Positions 8,982 to 16,618 of a stretch of 64,000 nucleotides of DNA are shown in pieces (positions within the stretch are counted from its first letter, which is position 1; every line of letters begins with the position of its first letter). The notes under the pieces were generated by a model. It was given only the letters and a program-made list of their open reading frames with translations, was not told the DNA's origin and did no database searches. A program made the translations under genes and the position numbers. Origin of the DNA: Candidatus Electrothrix aestuarii (GTDB lineage Bacteria > Desulfobacterota > Desulfobulbia > Desulfobulbales > Desulfobulbaceae); NCBI GenBank assembly GCA_032595685.2, contig CP159373.1:4379821-4443820 (forward strand), in the 5' to 3' direction.

Positions 8982-10748
8982 ATGCCCAAACCATCACAAT
9001 ATATCCCGGCCCTGCTTGCCCTGCTCTGCGTGGGCGCAGTGGTCGGTTATCTCCTTTATCAGGAGCAACAGAAAGAACGCCCCGAAGAAATTACAATGAC
9101 CACCGCTGGTTTCCTGGAAATGTGTCTATCCTGTCATACGGACGAGAAACCTGACCCAGCCCATGCCGCCCATATGGTGGGCTGCTCCCCCTGCCATCTC
9201 GGCGATGCAGCAGCCACGGACAAGGAAAAGGCCCACACCGGCATGGTTCTCAATCCCGGTGACCTGCGGGTGGCGGAACAGACCTGCGGCACCAAAGGTT
9301 GCCATCCGGCAGACGTCTACAAGGTAAAAAACTCCCTCATGGCTACCAACCGAGGCATCCTCTCTACCCTCCTGTATTATTGGGGGGAACGGGATACTCA
9401 GGATGCGGAAATCACAGTGGAACAACTCCTGGAAAGCGGCGAGACCTCCCTGGCTTTGGATTATTACCGCAAACTCTGCGCCACCTGCCATCTCTGGAAG
9501 CAGAAGAACGATCTGCCCGGTTACCCGAAATTCTTTAATGAAAAAGGCGGCGGTTGCTCGGCCTGCCATTATGTGCCCGCAGAGGGGGATAATCCCACCA
9601 CTGTAGACTCCTTTGAGGAGCAAGACAAGGAGCCTCCTGCTAAGAAACCCCATCCGCTGATCACCAAGAAGGTCCCGGATCAGAACTGCATCCGTTGCCA
9701 TAATCGTTCCGGTCGAATCGGTATTTCCTATACCGGAAAATTTGAGGCTGAGGGCTACGGCACTCCGTACGAAAAGGGTGAGCATTCCTCTCATCGTTTG
9801 CCTGGTGGCCGATTTTATTTGGAGATTGCCGAGGATGTGCATCATAGCAAGGGAATGTCCTGCATTGACTGCCACACCCGTGATGAAATCATGGGCGATG
9901 GAACTCAATATGCCCATTATGAAGAGCAATTGGAGATCAGCTGTGAAGGTTGCCATTCCGAGAAACCGGGCATGACCCGTAAAAACCGAAAGCTCACCAA
10001 TGTTAAAAAAGAAGAGGATGGTTTTATCCTGACTGGGCGCAATAACGGCAAGGTCTACCCCCTGCGGCCTCCAAACAAAGCCGCCTGTGCTTTTCCTGGT
10101 CATAAGCGGATGAGCTGTGAATCCTGCCACTCCACCTGGGTGCCACAATGCTATGGCTGCCATGCCAAGCGGGATGCCAGCGAGACTCATCTGGACAAAC
10201 TCTCCCTTGAAGAGACCGCAGGCTGGTGGGAGGAAGGTCGCTCCTACATCCGTTACGAACAGCCCATGTTGGGTGTGTGGGGAGATAAGGTGGTGATTGT
10301 CACGCCGGGTTGTCAGGATATCGTCACCCTGATCGACAAGGACGGCAATATTGAAGGCGGCTTTAATCGTTTTACGATGGCAGCCATTAATCCGCACACC
10401 ACCCAGGCCAAAGGGCGGCCTTGCAAGGATTGCCATGCCTCACCCAAGACTGTGGGCCTCGGTGAAGGCACGGTGGTGAAAAAAGACGGGAAATGGGAAT
10501 TCTATCCGGTTGGTCAGGGTGTGGATACTCTGGAGAAAAAGAGGACCGTGCCGCTGGATGCCTTTGTCACCATTGACGGTAAGCAGCTCCAGCATGGTTC
10601 CCGTGAAAATCTGCGTCCCTTTAATACTGAAGAACTCCGGCGCATCCTCCGGGTCGGGCTCTGCCTGCCCTGTCATAAGGATTATAATGATCCTATGTAT
10701 CAAAACTATGATCCGGTCAAGACATGCCCGAAGTATGTGGAGCCGTGA
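8982..10748 (+). CDS. membrane-anchored multihaem cytochrome c (12 predicted haems)
   Basis: 588 residues. A single N-terminal hydrophobic segment (about residues 7-24) should anchor or export it to the periplasm. I count eleven CXXCH sites (CLSCH, CSPCH, CATCH, CSACH, CIRCH, CIDCH, CEGCH, CESCH, CYGCH, CKDCH, CLPCH) plus one CX4CH (CGTKGCH), giving twelve possible covalent haems. Between the tenth and eleventh sites lies a ~90-residue haem-free segment (GVWGDKVVIVTPGCQDIVTL), which recalls redox proteins with a non-haem domain. Such proteins carry electrons in sulfate reducers and metal reducers. The electron partner is not encoded nearby, and no biogenesis genes are in the window. It is probably monocistronic. 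Confidence 0.85.
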   Translation: MPKPSQYIPALLALLCVGAVVGYLLYQEQQKERPEEITMTTAGFLEMCLSCHTDEKPDPAHAAHMVGCSPCHLGDAAATDKEKAHTGMVLNPGDLRVAEQTCGTKGCHPADVYKVKNSLMATNRGILSTLLYYWGERDTQDAEITVEQLLESGETSLALDYYRKLCATCHLWKQKNDLPGYPKFFNEKGGGCSACHYVPAEGDNPTTVDSFEEQDKEPPAKKPHPLITKKVPDQNCIRCHNRSGRIGISYTGKFEAEGYGTPYEKGEHSSHRLPGGRFYLEIAEDVHHSKGMSCIDCHTRDEIMGDGTQYAHYEEQLEISCEGCHSEKPGMTRKNRKLTNVKKEEDGFILTGRNNGKVYPLRPPNKAACAFPGHKRMSCESCHSTWVPQCYGCHAKRDASETHLDKLSLEETAGWWEEGRSYIRYEQPMLGVWGDKVVIVTPGCQDIVTLIDKDGNIEGGFNRFTMAAINPHTTQAKGRPCKDCHASPKTVGLGEGTVVKKDGKWEFYPVGQGVDTLEKKRTVPLDAFVTIDGKQLQHGSRENLRPFNTEELRRILRVGLCLPCHKDYNDPMYQNYDPVKTCPKYVEP

Positions 10749-10789
10749 TGATACATTGGTTTCCACAAGAGTAGAAATGGAGAACAGAA

Positions 10790-11683
10790 ATGTCCGCGAG
10801 AAAATTGATCAGTTTTGACTGGGCCATGAAAAAGCTCCTGCGGAGCAAAGCCAATTTTGAAATACTGGAGGGCTTCCTCAGCGAGCTTCTCAAGGAAGAC
10901 GTCCATATTCAGGAGATTCTTGATAGCGAAAGCAATAAAGAAAGCCAACCGGACAAATTCAACCGTGTTGACCTGAAAGTCAGGGACGGGCAAGGAGATA
11001 TAATCATTATCGAAGTCCAGTATGACAGGGAGTTCGATTTTCTCCAGCGAATTTTCTTCGGCACGGCCAAGGCAATCACCGAGCATATGGCGGAAGGTTC
11101 GGCGTATTCAGAAATCAAAAAAGTTATTTCTGTCAGCATCCTCTATTTTGATCTCGGGCAAGGAGCCGACTATGTGTATCACGGCACCACTTCATTCCAA
11201 GGGCTGCATAATAAGGACACCTTGCGGTTGTCCGGTCGCCAGCGAGCCATGTTTGACAAGGAGGAAGTTTATCAGCTCCTGCCGGAATACTGGTTGATCA
11301 AGGTGAACAGCTTTGACGATATCGCCAAGGACACCCTGGATGAATGGATATATTTCCTGAAGAACGAGGAGATCAGGGACGATTTCAGTGCCAAGGGTTT
11401 GGAAAAAGCCAAACAGGAACTGGACATCATGAAGCTCTCTGAGGAGGAACGGAGGGCGTATTCCCGGTATTTGGATAATCTTCATTATCAGGCCAGCATG
11501 GCGGAGTCTACCTGGACAGCTGGGATGCTGGAGGGGAAGAGAGCGGTTGCGCTTAATCTGCTCGAATCGGGGTTGCTTGATATAGAGAAGATCGCGGAGA
11601 TGACGGGGTTGACGTTGGAGAAGGTGCAGGGGCTGGTGAAAAACGGGAAAATGGATGAGAAAAGGGGGCAAGGAGCGGGGTAA
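10790..11683 (+). CDS. Rpn-family PD-(D/E)XK nuclease / putative transposase
   Basis: 297 residues. The N-terminal ~200 residues fit the Rpn/PDDEXK_2 family: ISFDWAMKKLL at the start, then NRVDLKVRD and IIIIEVQYD, giving the D ... (E)XQ nuclease core, and the F-x-R-I-x-F-G-x-A-K-A segment. The C-terminal ~50 residues hold a short helix-turn-helix-like stretch (LDIEKIAEMTGLTLEKV). Relatives promote RecA-independent recombination or are called inactivated-transposase-derived proteins. A good ribosome site (GGAG) precedes the ATG. Its stop lies 22 bp before a 21-bp minisatellite, and the broken CHAT/STAND genes follow on the other strand. Confidence 0.82.
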   Translation: MSARKLISFDWAMKKLLRSKANFEILEGFLSELLKEDVHIQEILDSESNKESQPDKFNRVDLKVRDGQGDIIIIEVQYDREFDFLQRIFFGTAKAITEHMAEGSAYSEIKKVISVSILYFDLGQGADYVYHGTTSFQGLHNKDTLRLSGRQRAMFDKEEVYQLLPEYWLIKVNSFDDIAKDTLDEWIYFLKNEEIRDDFSAKGLEKAKQELDIMKLSEEERRAYSRYLDNLHYQASMAESTWTAGMLEGKRAVALNLLESGLLDIEKIAEMTGLTLEKVQGLVKNGKMDEKRGQGAG

Positions 11684-11705
11684 TCCGGCTCAGGAGTCGT
11701 GCTGC

Positions 11706-11894
11706 CTGACTTTCCCCTGCCCCTGAACCGTTTTGCACCGCTACAGCATGACATTCTCCTGCTCCATTGTCACTTTCTCCCGCTGCTGGATGATTTTTAC
11801 CCGTTGCAGTGCCATTTTCTCCCCTTACAGGGGCTGTTTTTCCTGTTCCTTTGCGTTATTCTCCTGCTACGTTGTCATTTTTGCCCGTTTCCAG
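11706..11894. repeat. 21-bp minisatellite, nine units
   Basis: Nine head-to-tail 21-bp units without indels (boundaries at 11706, 11727, 11748 and so on). The core reads roughly N3-ATTTTCTCCC-GCTGC-N3. Seven units (from 11748) are clear and the first two are more degenerate. Because 21 is a multiple of three, a plus-strand frame spells a heptad x-x-F-S-x-x-x and a minus-strand frame a Gly-rich heptad. The stop codon of the minus-strand TPR ORF (11875) lies inside the last unit. No function is evident. Confidence 0.75.
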
Positions 11895-13683
11895 GGGAAT
11901 CTTCCGCCTGTTTTGGCAGGGCATCCAGTTTTTTCCGGAGTTCTTCCAGGTTGCTCTTGCCTTCAAAGTATTCGATGAATGCCTCGGCGGCCTGGCGGGG
12001 GCGGTCGGGTAATTGTTTTACCTTTGGTATGGTCGCCCAGAAATTCCAATCGAAGTCTTTCCCCTCTCCTATTTGCTTAATGGTAGCCAATACTGACTGC
12101 CAAGATCCTTCTGGATTCAGCAGCCAGGCATAGAAACGGACGATGCCGTAATCGGTTTCTTCCGGTTTGAGCAGCTTATCCAGTGCAGCGATACGTTGGC
12201 GGCAACGGCCTGCATCACCTTGTACCCAAGCCAGCTCCATGTCATCACTAAGCAGAGTTAGATTCTCAGGGGCATACTGAAGAGCCTTGGCATATTTTTC
12301 TGCGGCCTGCTTCAGGTTGCCGATCCTCCATAATTGAAAAGAAAGATCACGCTGCGCTGATACACTCGTTGGGTCTGACGCTGCAAGTCGTTCACGAATC
12401 TCAAGAGACTTTGTGTAATAGCCGAGTGCTTCATCACTCCTGCCAAGGCTTTGCTTGATACCGCCTAACTTATTATAACTGACCGAAAGATCACGCTGCG
12501 CTGATACACTCGTTGGGTCAGAATCTACAAGACGCTTAAAAATCTCAAGAGACTTTGTGTAATAGCCGAGTGCTTCATCACTCCTGCCAAGGCTTTGCTG
12601 GATATTGCCTAACCTATTATAACTGACCGAAAGATCACGCTGCGCTGATACACTCGTTGGGTCTGACGCTGCAAGTTGTTCAAAAATCTCCCGGGACTTT
12701 GTGTAATAGCCGAGTGCTTCATCACTCCTGCCCAGGTCTTGCTGGACATCACCTGACTTATTATAACTGACCGAAAGATCACGCTGCGCTGATACACTCG
12801 ACGGGTCGGACTCTACAAGACGTTCACGAATCTCCAGAGACTTTATGTAATAGCCGAGTGCTTCATCACTCCTGCCAAGGCTTTGCTGGAGATCTCCCAT
12901 TTTTTCATAACTGACCGAAAGATCACGCTGCGCTGATACACTCGATGGGTCGGACGCTGCCAGTCGTTCACTAATCTCAAGAGACTTTGTGTAATAGCCG
13001 AGTGCTTCATCACTCCTGCCAAGGCTTTGCTGGATATTGCCTAAATTATTATAACTGACCGAAAGATCACGCTGCGCTGATACACTCGATGGGTCAGACG
13101 CTGCAAGGCGTTCACGAATCTCAAGAGATTTTTGAAATATCGCAAGGGCCTTCTTGCTATCACCCAGTACAGTCAGCCATAGCATTCCAACCTTATTAAG
13201 ATTAACCGATCTCTCACGTTCGCTGTCAGCATCCTTTCCGGCCAGTTCATAAATCCGCTCCAAAGAAGCAAGGTTCTGCTCCAAAATAACCCTGGTCACC
13301 TGCGATGTTCCTGGAATCCTTTCCAGCAGTTCAGGAATATCATAGGTGAAGCGACTAATCACCCGCAAAGCCAGCTCTTTCTGTCGCTCCGCCAACTGCC
13401 GATTTTCTTCCGCCCGCTGTAAATGCCCATGTGCTGTGCGCCATTGAATAAAACTGAATCCTGCCAGCCCGGAGACCAGCAGCAACCCCACAAGCAGTAT
13501 TCCTATAGTTTTGTGTTTTTGCTTCCTTACCCGCAGTTCTTCCGCTTCAGCCTCCTGCTGGCTCTGCTGCAAGAGCCCCATCGTCACCTGAAAGCCCCCG
13601 CCATAGCGTTCACCCCAGGCCGCAATAGGTTGCTGTTTCCCTTGCCACTCCAGGGCATTGACCAGATCCACCCCACGCAACAA
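11875..13683 (-). CDS. TPR-containing C-terminal fragment of a broken nSTAND-TPR gene
   Basis: 602-residue ORF. It begins with the winged-helix-like end of a STAND protein (upstream of the ATG the same frame reads ISHESLIRQW), followed by one membrane segment (about 48-66, ILLVGLLLVSGLAGF), a charged linker, and a TPR array. Five near-identical 48-residue units plus a partial one carry the core SVSAQRDLSVSY ... LGRSDEALGYYTKS. This is not an independent gene: it is in the same frame as the ORF at 13879-14964, separated from it only by a single TAA (13881-13879) and 65 sense codons. It is therefore the C-terminal half of a protein whose N-terminal half is the nSTAND NTPase. An ATG at 13683 could give an internal product, but it lacks a good ribosome site. 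Confidence 0.75.
   Translation of the reverse strand: MLRGVDLVNALEWQGKQQPIAAWGERYGGGFQVTMGLLQQSQQEAEAEELRVRKQKHKTIGILLVGLLLVSGLAGFSFIQWRTAHGHLQRAEENRQLAERQKELALRVISRFTYDIPELLERIPGTSQVTRVILEQNLASLERIYELAGKDADSERERSVNLNKVGMLWLTVLGDSKKALAIFQKSLEIRERLAASDPSSVSAQRDLSVSYNNLGNIQQSLGRSDEALGYYTKSLEISERLAASDPSSVSAQRDLSVSYEKMGDLQQSLGRSDEALGYYIKSLEIRERLVESDPSSVSAQRDLSVSYNKSGDVQQDLGRSDEALGYYTKSREIFEQLAASDPTSVSAQRDLSVSYNRLGNIQQSLGRSDEALGYYTKSLEIFKRLVDSDPTSVSAQRDLSVSYNKLGGIKQSLGRSDEALGYYTKSLEIRERLAASDPTSVSAQRDLSFQLWRIGNLKQAAEKYAKALQYAPENLTLLSDDMELAWVQGDAGRCRQRIAALDKLLKPEETDYGIVRFYAWLLNPEGSWQSVLATIKQIGEGKDFDWNFWATIPKVKQLPDRPRQAAEAFIEYFEGKSNLEELRKKLDALPKQAEDSPGNGQK
12340..13115 (-). repeat. 144-bp tandem repeats encoding TPR units
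   Basis: Five full units and one partial unit of 144 bp (48 codons) lie head to tail. Long blocks are identical at the DNA level between units, for example GCCGAGTGCTTCATCACTCC and GATCACGCTGCGCTGATACA recur in each. Differences are concentrated at a few codons (NNLG, EKMG, NKSG, NRLG, NKLG). This points to recent expansion or gene conversion. Repeats this similar are also prone to misassembly or copy-number change. Confidence 0.9.
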
Positions 13684-13878
13684 CTCAGCTTTCCCCTGCT
13701 GATACAGTTCCGCACTCTGGCAGAGACGCCGGTATGCCTCCGCGCTCTGCGCCTCTTCCTCTGTCCATCCCTGGAGCAGCCCCCATTGACGAATCAGGCT
13801 TTCATGGCTGATATCCAGCAGGATCTTCTCATCCAGGATATTCTGCTGATCTCCGTGATCCCCGCCACTGGGTTCACC

Positions 13879-14964
13879 TTATGAAACAGAGGCGGTGAGA
13901 AAATTACGCCCCTGCCGACAAAAGGCCTCAATCACCGGCAGCAGGGCCTTCCAATCTTGTCCGCTGATCCGGGCAATGGTGCCGATAGTCTCCGGGCGAC
14001 GGGTATCCAGCCCACCTTCCTGCTCAGTCAGGGCCTGGAACAGGATCTTTGCCAGCTTTTGCTGGTCCTGGTCCAATTCGATATATGCCTCGTCCGCATG
14101 GTCGGATAAAGCCCGACGCAGACCACCCAGCTCTTCATAGGCCCGAAGGGTCAGGCAGGGCGATGTCTCCTCAGCCACCTGATACCAGAGACGCATCAGG
14201 CAGTGCTGGAGCAAAGGCAGCTGATCCTGCTGCCCACTCAGATCATTGAGCATCCGGGTCACCAGGGCCGGTTCCACTTCGCCGCCGAACATCTCGACCG
14301 GCCCCTCTATGGCATCCCGCAACTGGTCCCTGTCCATCTTGGGCATAAGATACAGCCCCTGATTAATGGCCTCGGGCAGGTGCTCAAATTGGGCGCAATG
14401 TCCGAGGAACTCGCTGCGTATGGTCAAAATAAGATAGATATCAGGATGGCGGGCAGCAGCCAAAAGCAGGGCCACAAAGGCGGCAGACTGGTCAGCGGAT
14501 ATCTTGGCTGCATAACGGAAGAGCTCCTCAAATTGGTCAACCAAGAGCAGCAACTTGCTCCCAGCAGGCCGTTCATTGCTTCCCTGCTGCCAAATCTCAT
14601 GCAGACTGTATGCCCCTCGCTGCAAATTACGGCACAGACTTTTTTCCAGCAGCGACAGGTTGGCGGTCAAATCTTCCCCTTGCCCGAGTGTGTCAGCATA
14701 ATCAGGCCGTAATGCCTGATCAGCCAGCAGGCCTACTGCCAGTTGCTGAAAAGGCGCATTGGCCGGGTGAATATCGACGATACGCCAGTAACTGCCTGCC
14801 TGCGGCAACATCCCACCAGCCAGGGCATTTGAGCAGACCGGTGCGAACCAGGGAGGATTTGCCGTAACCGGATGGGGCAATAACGGCCAGAAAATGCTGC
14901 CCGGCCAGCTTGTCCAACAGGGCCGCCACATGCTCTTCCCGACCAAAGAAAATCTCATTTTCAT
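13879..14964 (-). CDS. nSTAND NTPase, middle part of a broken gene
   Basis: 361-residue ORF, of which only the part from about 14830 downstream is genuine coding (NALAGGMLPQAGSYW onward). The first ~45 residues are an out-of-frame reading of the Walker A region. The genuine part has a Walker B-like LLLLVDQFEELFR, a sensor segment LILTIRSEFLG, and the LPLLQHCLMRLW stretch typical of the nSTAND1 group of signalling NTPases. The true N-terminus with the P-loop is in another frame (feature 14720-15013). Deleting one A from the AAA at 14828-14830 (minus strand) would join them. The ORF ends at TAA 13881-13879, after which the same frame continues into the TPR part. Confidence 0.75.
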   Translation of the reverse strand: MKMRFSLVGKSMWRPCWTSWPGSIFWPLLPHPVTANPPWFAPVCSNALAGGMLPQAGSYWRIVDIHPANAPFQQLAVGLLADQALRPDYADTLGQGEDLTANLSLLEKSLCRNLQRGAYSLHEIWQQGSNERPAGSKLLLLVDQFEELFRYAAKISADQSAAFVALLLAAARHPDIYLILTIRSEFLGHCAQFEHLPEAINQGLYLMPKMDRDQLRDAIEGPVEMFGGEVEPALVTRMLNDLSGQQDQLPLLQHCLMRLWYQVAEETSPCLTLRAYEELGGLRRALSDHADEAYIELDQDQQKLAKILFQALTEQEGGLDTRRPETIGTIARISGQDWKALLPVIEAFCRQGRNFLTASVS

Positions 14965-15013
14965 CCTGGCGAAAGGGGCGAAGGCCCGGATAGGGAGAGT
15001 GAGTATCCATCAT
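14720..15013 (-). pseudogene. N-terminal P-loop fragment of the broken nSTAND-TPR gene
   Basis: From ATG 15013 the frame reads SPYPGLRPFRQDENEIFFGR, the classic entry to nSTAND domains, then the Walker A IAPSGYGKSSLVRTGLL. After residue ~62 the frame is wrong because of a one-base insertion at 14828-14830, and the ORF ends at 14720. The ATG overlaps the stop of the upstream TIR-like ORF as ATGA, so the two genes were coupled. With the one base removed, the gene runs 15013 to 11875 as 1,045 codons interrupted only by the TAA at 13881. Confidence 0.75.
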
Positions 15014-15708
15014 GCCTGCACCTTTCCTTTGATCTGGCCAACCAGCGTTTGGAGACAAGGCTCCGCCAATAAATCGGGGCAATAAAAGACCTGGAGGTTA
15101 CGCAAGGTTATACCAATGCCTTTCTCATTCTCCGGCCTGTCCTGGCAAACAGCAATGAGATGATGGGGAAAAGAACGTTTACGCTGGGCCTTCCGGCAGT
15201 TGAGCAAATGCTCCCGCACCCAGGCCTGCGAGGCCGTATGATAGAGGAGGAGCACGATATCCGCCTCCCGATAATTTTCTTCCAAATCACGCATGGCGTC
15301 CAGGGCACTCCGGGTATCCTGGAGGGGTACGGAAATATCGCAGAAATCATATTCCTGCAAACATCGCATGAGCTTTTCCGTCAGATGCATGTCTTCAGGA
15401 GCCGCATCAATGAAGATAAAATCACACGCGCTTTGCGCAGCAGAACTTTTCTCCGGCTTCTGCTGTCCGATCTTGTCAAGCTGGCGAATTACATGTTGCT
15501 TGAACTCTTCAAGGCCGCAGCTGATCTGCTCTGTCCCGAACCGTTCCCTTAGCTCCGATTCCAGAGGCGTATCTGGATGCCGCCAGTGCAGACAGGGCAG
15601 AACCGTTTCCCTTACCAGCTCATGCTGAAGCAAGGGAGTACTCATGCCCGGTGGACGGGGAGGATGTACATTGCTCAAGAGTTGGATGTACAGTTCTGAC
15701 TGAGCCAA
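15010..15708 (-). CDS. TIR-like domain, downstream frame of a CHAT-TIR-like gene
   Basis: This frame is open from before 15750 to 15010, and the ATG-less upstream part (KDDQALQQAIRDDLAQSELY) fits perfectly behind the CHAT ORF after a -1 shift. The C-terminal half reads FIFIDAAPED ... LEENYREADIVLLLYHTASQ ... WVREHLL, a TIR-like alpha/beta pattern common in CHAT- and STAND-linked proteins. A second TIR-like half-domain precedes it at the end of the CHAT ORF (TVFLAECSDDLHTEREQL). I cannot identify a catalytic glutamate with confidence, so NADase activity is not claimed. The stop overlaps the next gene's ATG. The GTG/TTG-type internal starts are poor, so this part is probably made only as a fusion, or not at all. 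Confidence 0.7.
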   Translation of the reverse strand: MAQSELYIQLLSNVHPPRPPGMSTPLLQHELVRETVLPCLHWRHPDTPLESELRERFGTEQISCGLEEFKQHVIRQLDKIGQQKPEKSSAAQSACDFIFIDAAPEDMHLTEKLMRCLQEYDFCDISVPLQDTRSALDAMRDLEENYREADIVLLLYHTASQAWVREHLLNCRKAQRKRSFPHHLIAVCQDRPENEKGIGITLRNLQVFYCPDLLAEPCLQTLVGQIKGKVQA

Positions 15709-16469
15709 ATCATCCCTGATCGCCTGTTGTAATGCCTGATCGTCCTTGGGAAAAAATAGAGCTCTTCCGGCAGGACACGTACGTTTTGTTGCTGCAAACA
15801 GATTTTCAGCTGCTCTCGTTCTGTATGCAGGTCATCACTGCATTCTGCGAGAAAGACGGTACGATTGCTGAATTGCTCATAGGTAGCAGCGGTAGGAATA
15901 GCTGCCTGCCCGCGACGAATCAATTGGGGAATCTGCTCTTCCTTCAGACCGAGCAGATTGAGTTCTGTACAGGCAAACTTATATGCCGATTCAATGGATT
16001 CTCCGTTGCCGAGGCTTTCATAAAAAGCCACGGAAAAGGCGATAGCCGCCTTATCGGAGATAGAGTCGCTCATCCCGATGACAAAATCAATATGCCGGGC
16101 AATGGCCTCGGCCTGCACCTGGGAATAACAGGCATTAAGAACAACGCACTGTACCTGAGCCGAGAAAAGACGGAAGAAAGCAGACAGAGCCTCCGCTTCA
16201 ACAAACTGAGTTCTGCCCTGATCATCCTCAAAGCAAAGGCCATCTGCTCCTTCGCCATGTCCGCTGAAGTGGACAATCTGTGGCCGATACTGCTGCATGG
16301 CCCGGCGCAGATCGGAAACCCTTACCGCCTGACTACTTTTAAAGGTGAAGTTCGCTCTATTATTCGCCCGAAGAAGTCCCTCCTTAATATCTCTGATTTC
16401 TCGATCAATTCTTAACCTGGAGGTATCGTCGGGGTTGGCTGTGAGCAGCAGAATTACAGTCTGTTCCAT
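15675..16469 (-). CDS. CHAT (caspase-like) protease domain, first part of a CHAT-TIR-like gene
   Basis: The start was moved to ATG 16469 (MEQTVILLLTANPDD), where homology-like sequence begins; an in-frame start at 16523 would add 18 residues without support. The CHAT domain has both expected catalytic residues: His71 in VHFSGHG and Cys114 in VVLNACYSQ. CHAT proteases in bacteria act in defence and regulated proteolysis. After about residue 195 the frame enters a TIR-like region and then meets T_TTT_TTC (15756-15750). In the zero frame the protein ends 25 codons later. A -1 slip gives a 486-residue CHAT-TIR-like fusion ending at 15010. The adjoining nSTAND-TPR gene would be the natural sensor partner. 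Confidence 0.8.
   Translation of the reverse strand: MEQTVILLLTANPDDTSRLRIDREIRDIKEGLLRANNRANFTFKSSQAVRVSDLRRAMQQYRPQIVHFSGHGEGADGLCFEDDQGRTQFVEAEALSAFFRLFSAQVQCVVLNACYSQVQAEAIARHIDFVIGMSDSISDKAAIAFSVAFYESLGNGESIESAYKFACTELNLLGLKEEQIPQLIRRGQAAIPTAATYEQFSNRTVFLAECSDDLHTEREQLKICLQQQNVRVLPEELYFFPRTIRHYNRRSGMIWLSQNCTSNS
15750..15756 (-). other. in-register -1 slippery heptamer T_TTT_TTC
   Basis: On the minus strand the zero-frame codons are TAT TTT TTC (15758-15750), so the heptamer is X_XXY_YYZ in exact register. Re-pairing one base back makes the next codon CCC (15750-15748), then AAG GAC GAT, which is precisely the frame of the TIR-like ORF. A purine-rich GGAAGAG lies about 8 bases upstream, where an SD-like stimulator would be expected. 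I see no strong downstream hairpin. A missing C or T in the homopolymer (mutation or sequencing error) explains the frames equally well. Confidence 0.45.
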
Positions 16470-16618
16470 GCGGCAACCAGTCAAAAGTAGAATGTTTGAA
16501 GGCGTGATAAGCTGAAATCGCAAGCTGTTATTATTTCGTCAATCGCTTAGTTTGTCAACAAAAGATATCCTTTTACAAATCTCAGAGAACTCTCAGAGTA
16601 ATATAATCCAATGTACTC

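Noticed and set aside
9126-10436. 436-codon open frame antisense to the cytochrome gene
   Set aside because: It is a mirror of the Cys/His-rich cytochrome coding strand. The sense frame has a full set of haem motifs, and the antisense protein shows no family features.
12340-13115. CRISPR array
   Set aside because: The regular repeats are 144-bp coding TPR units without spacers, not short repeats with unique spacers.
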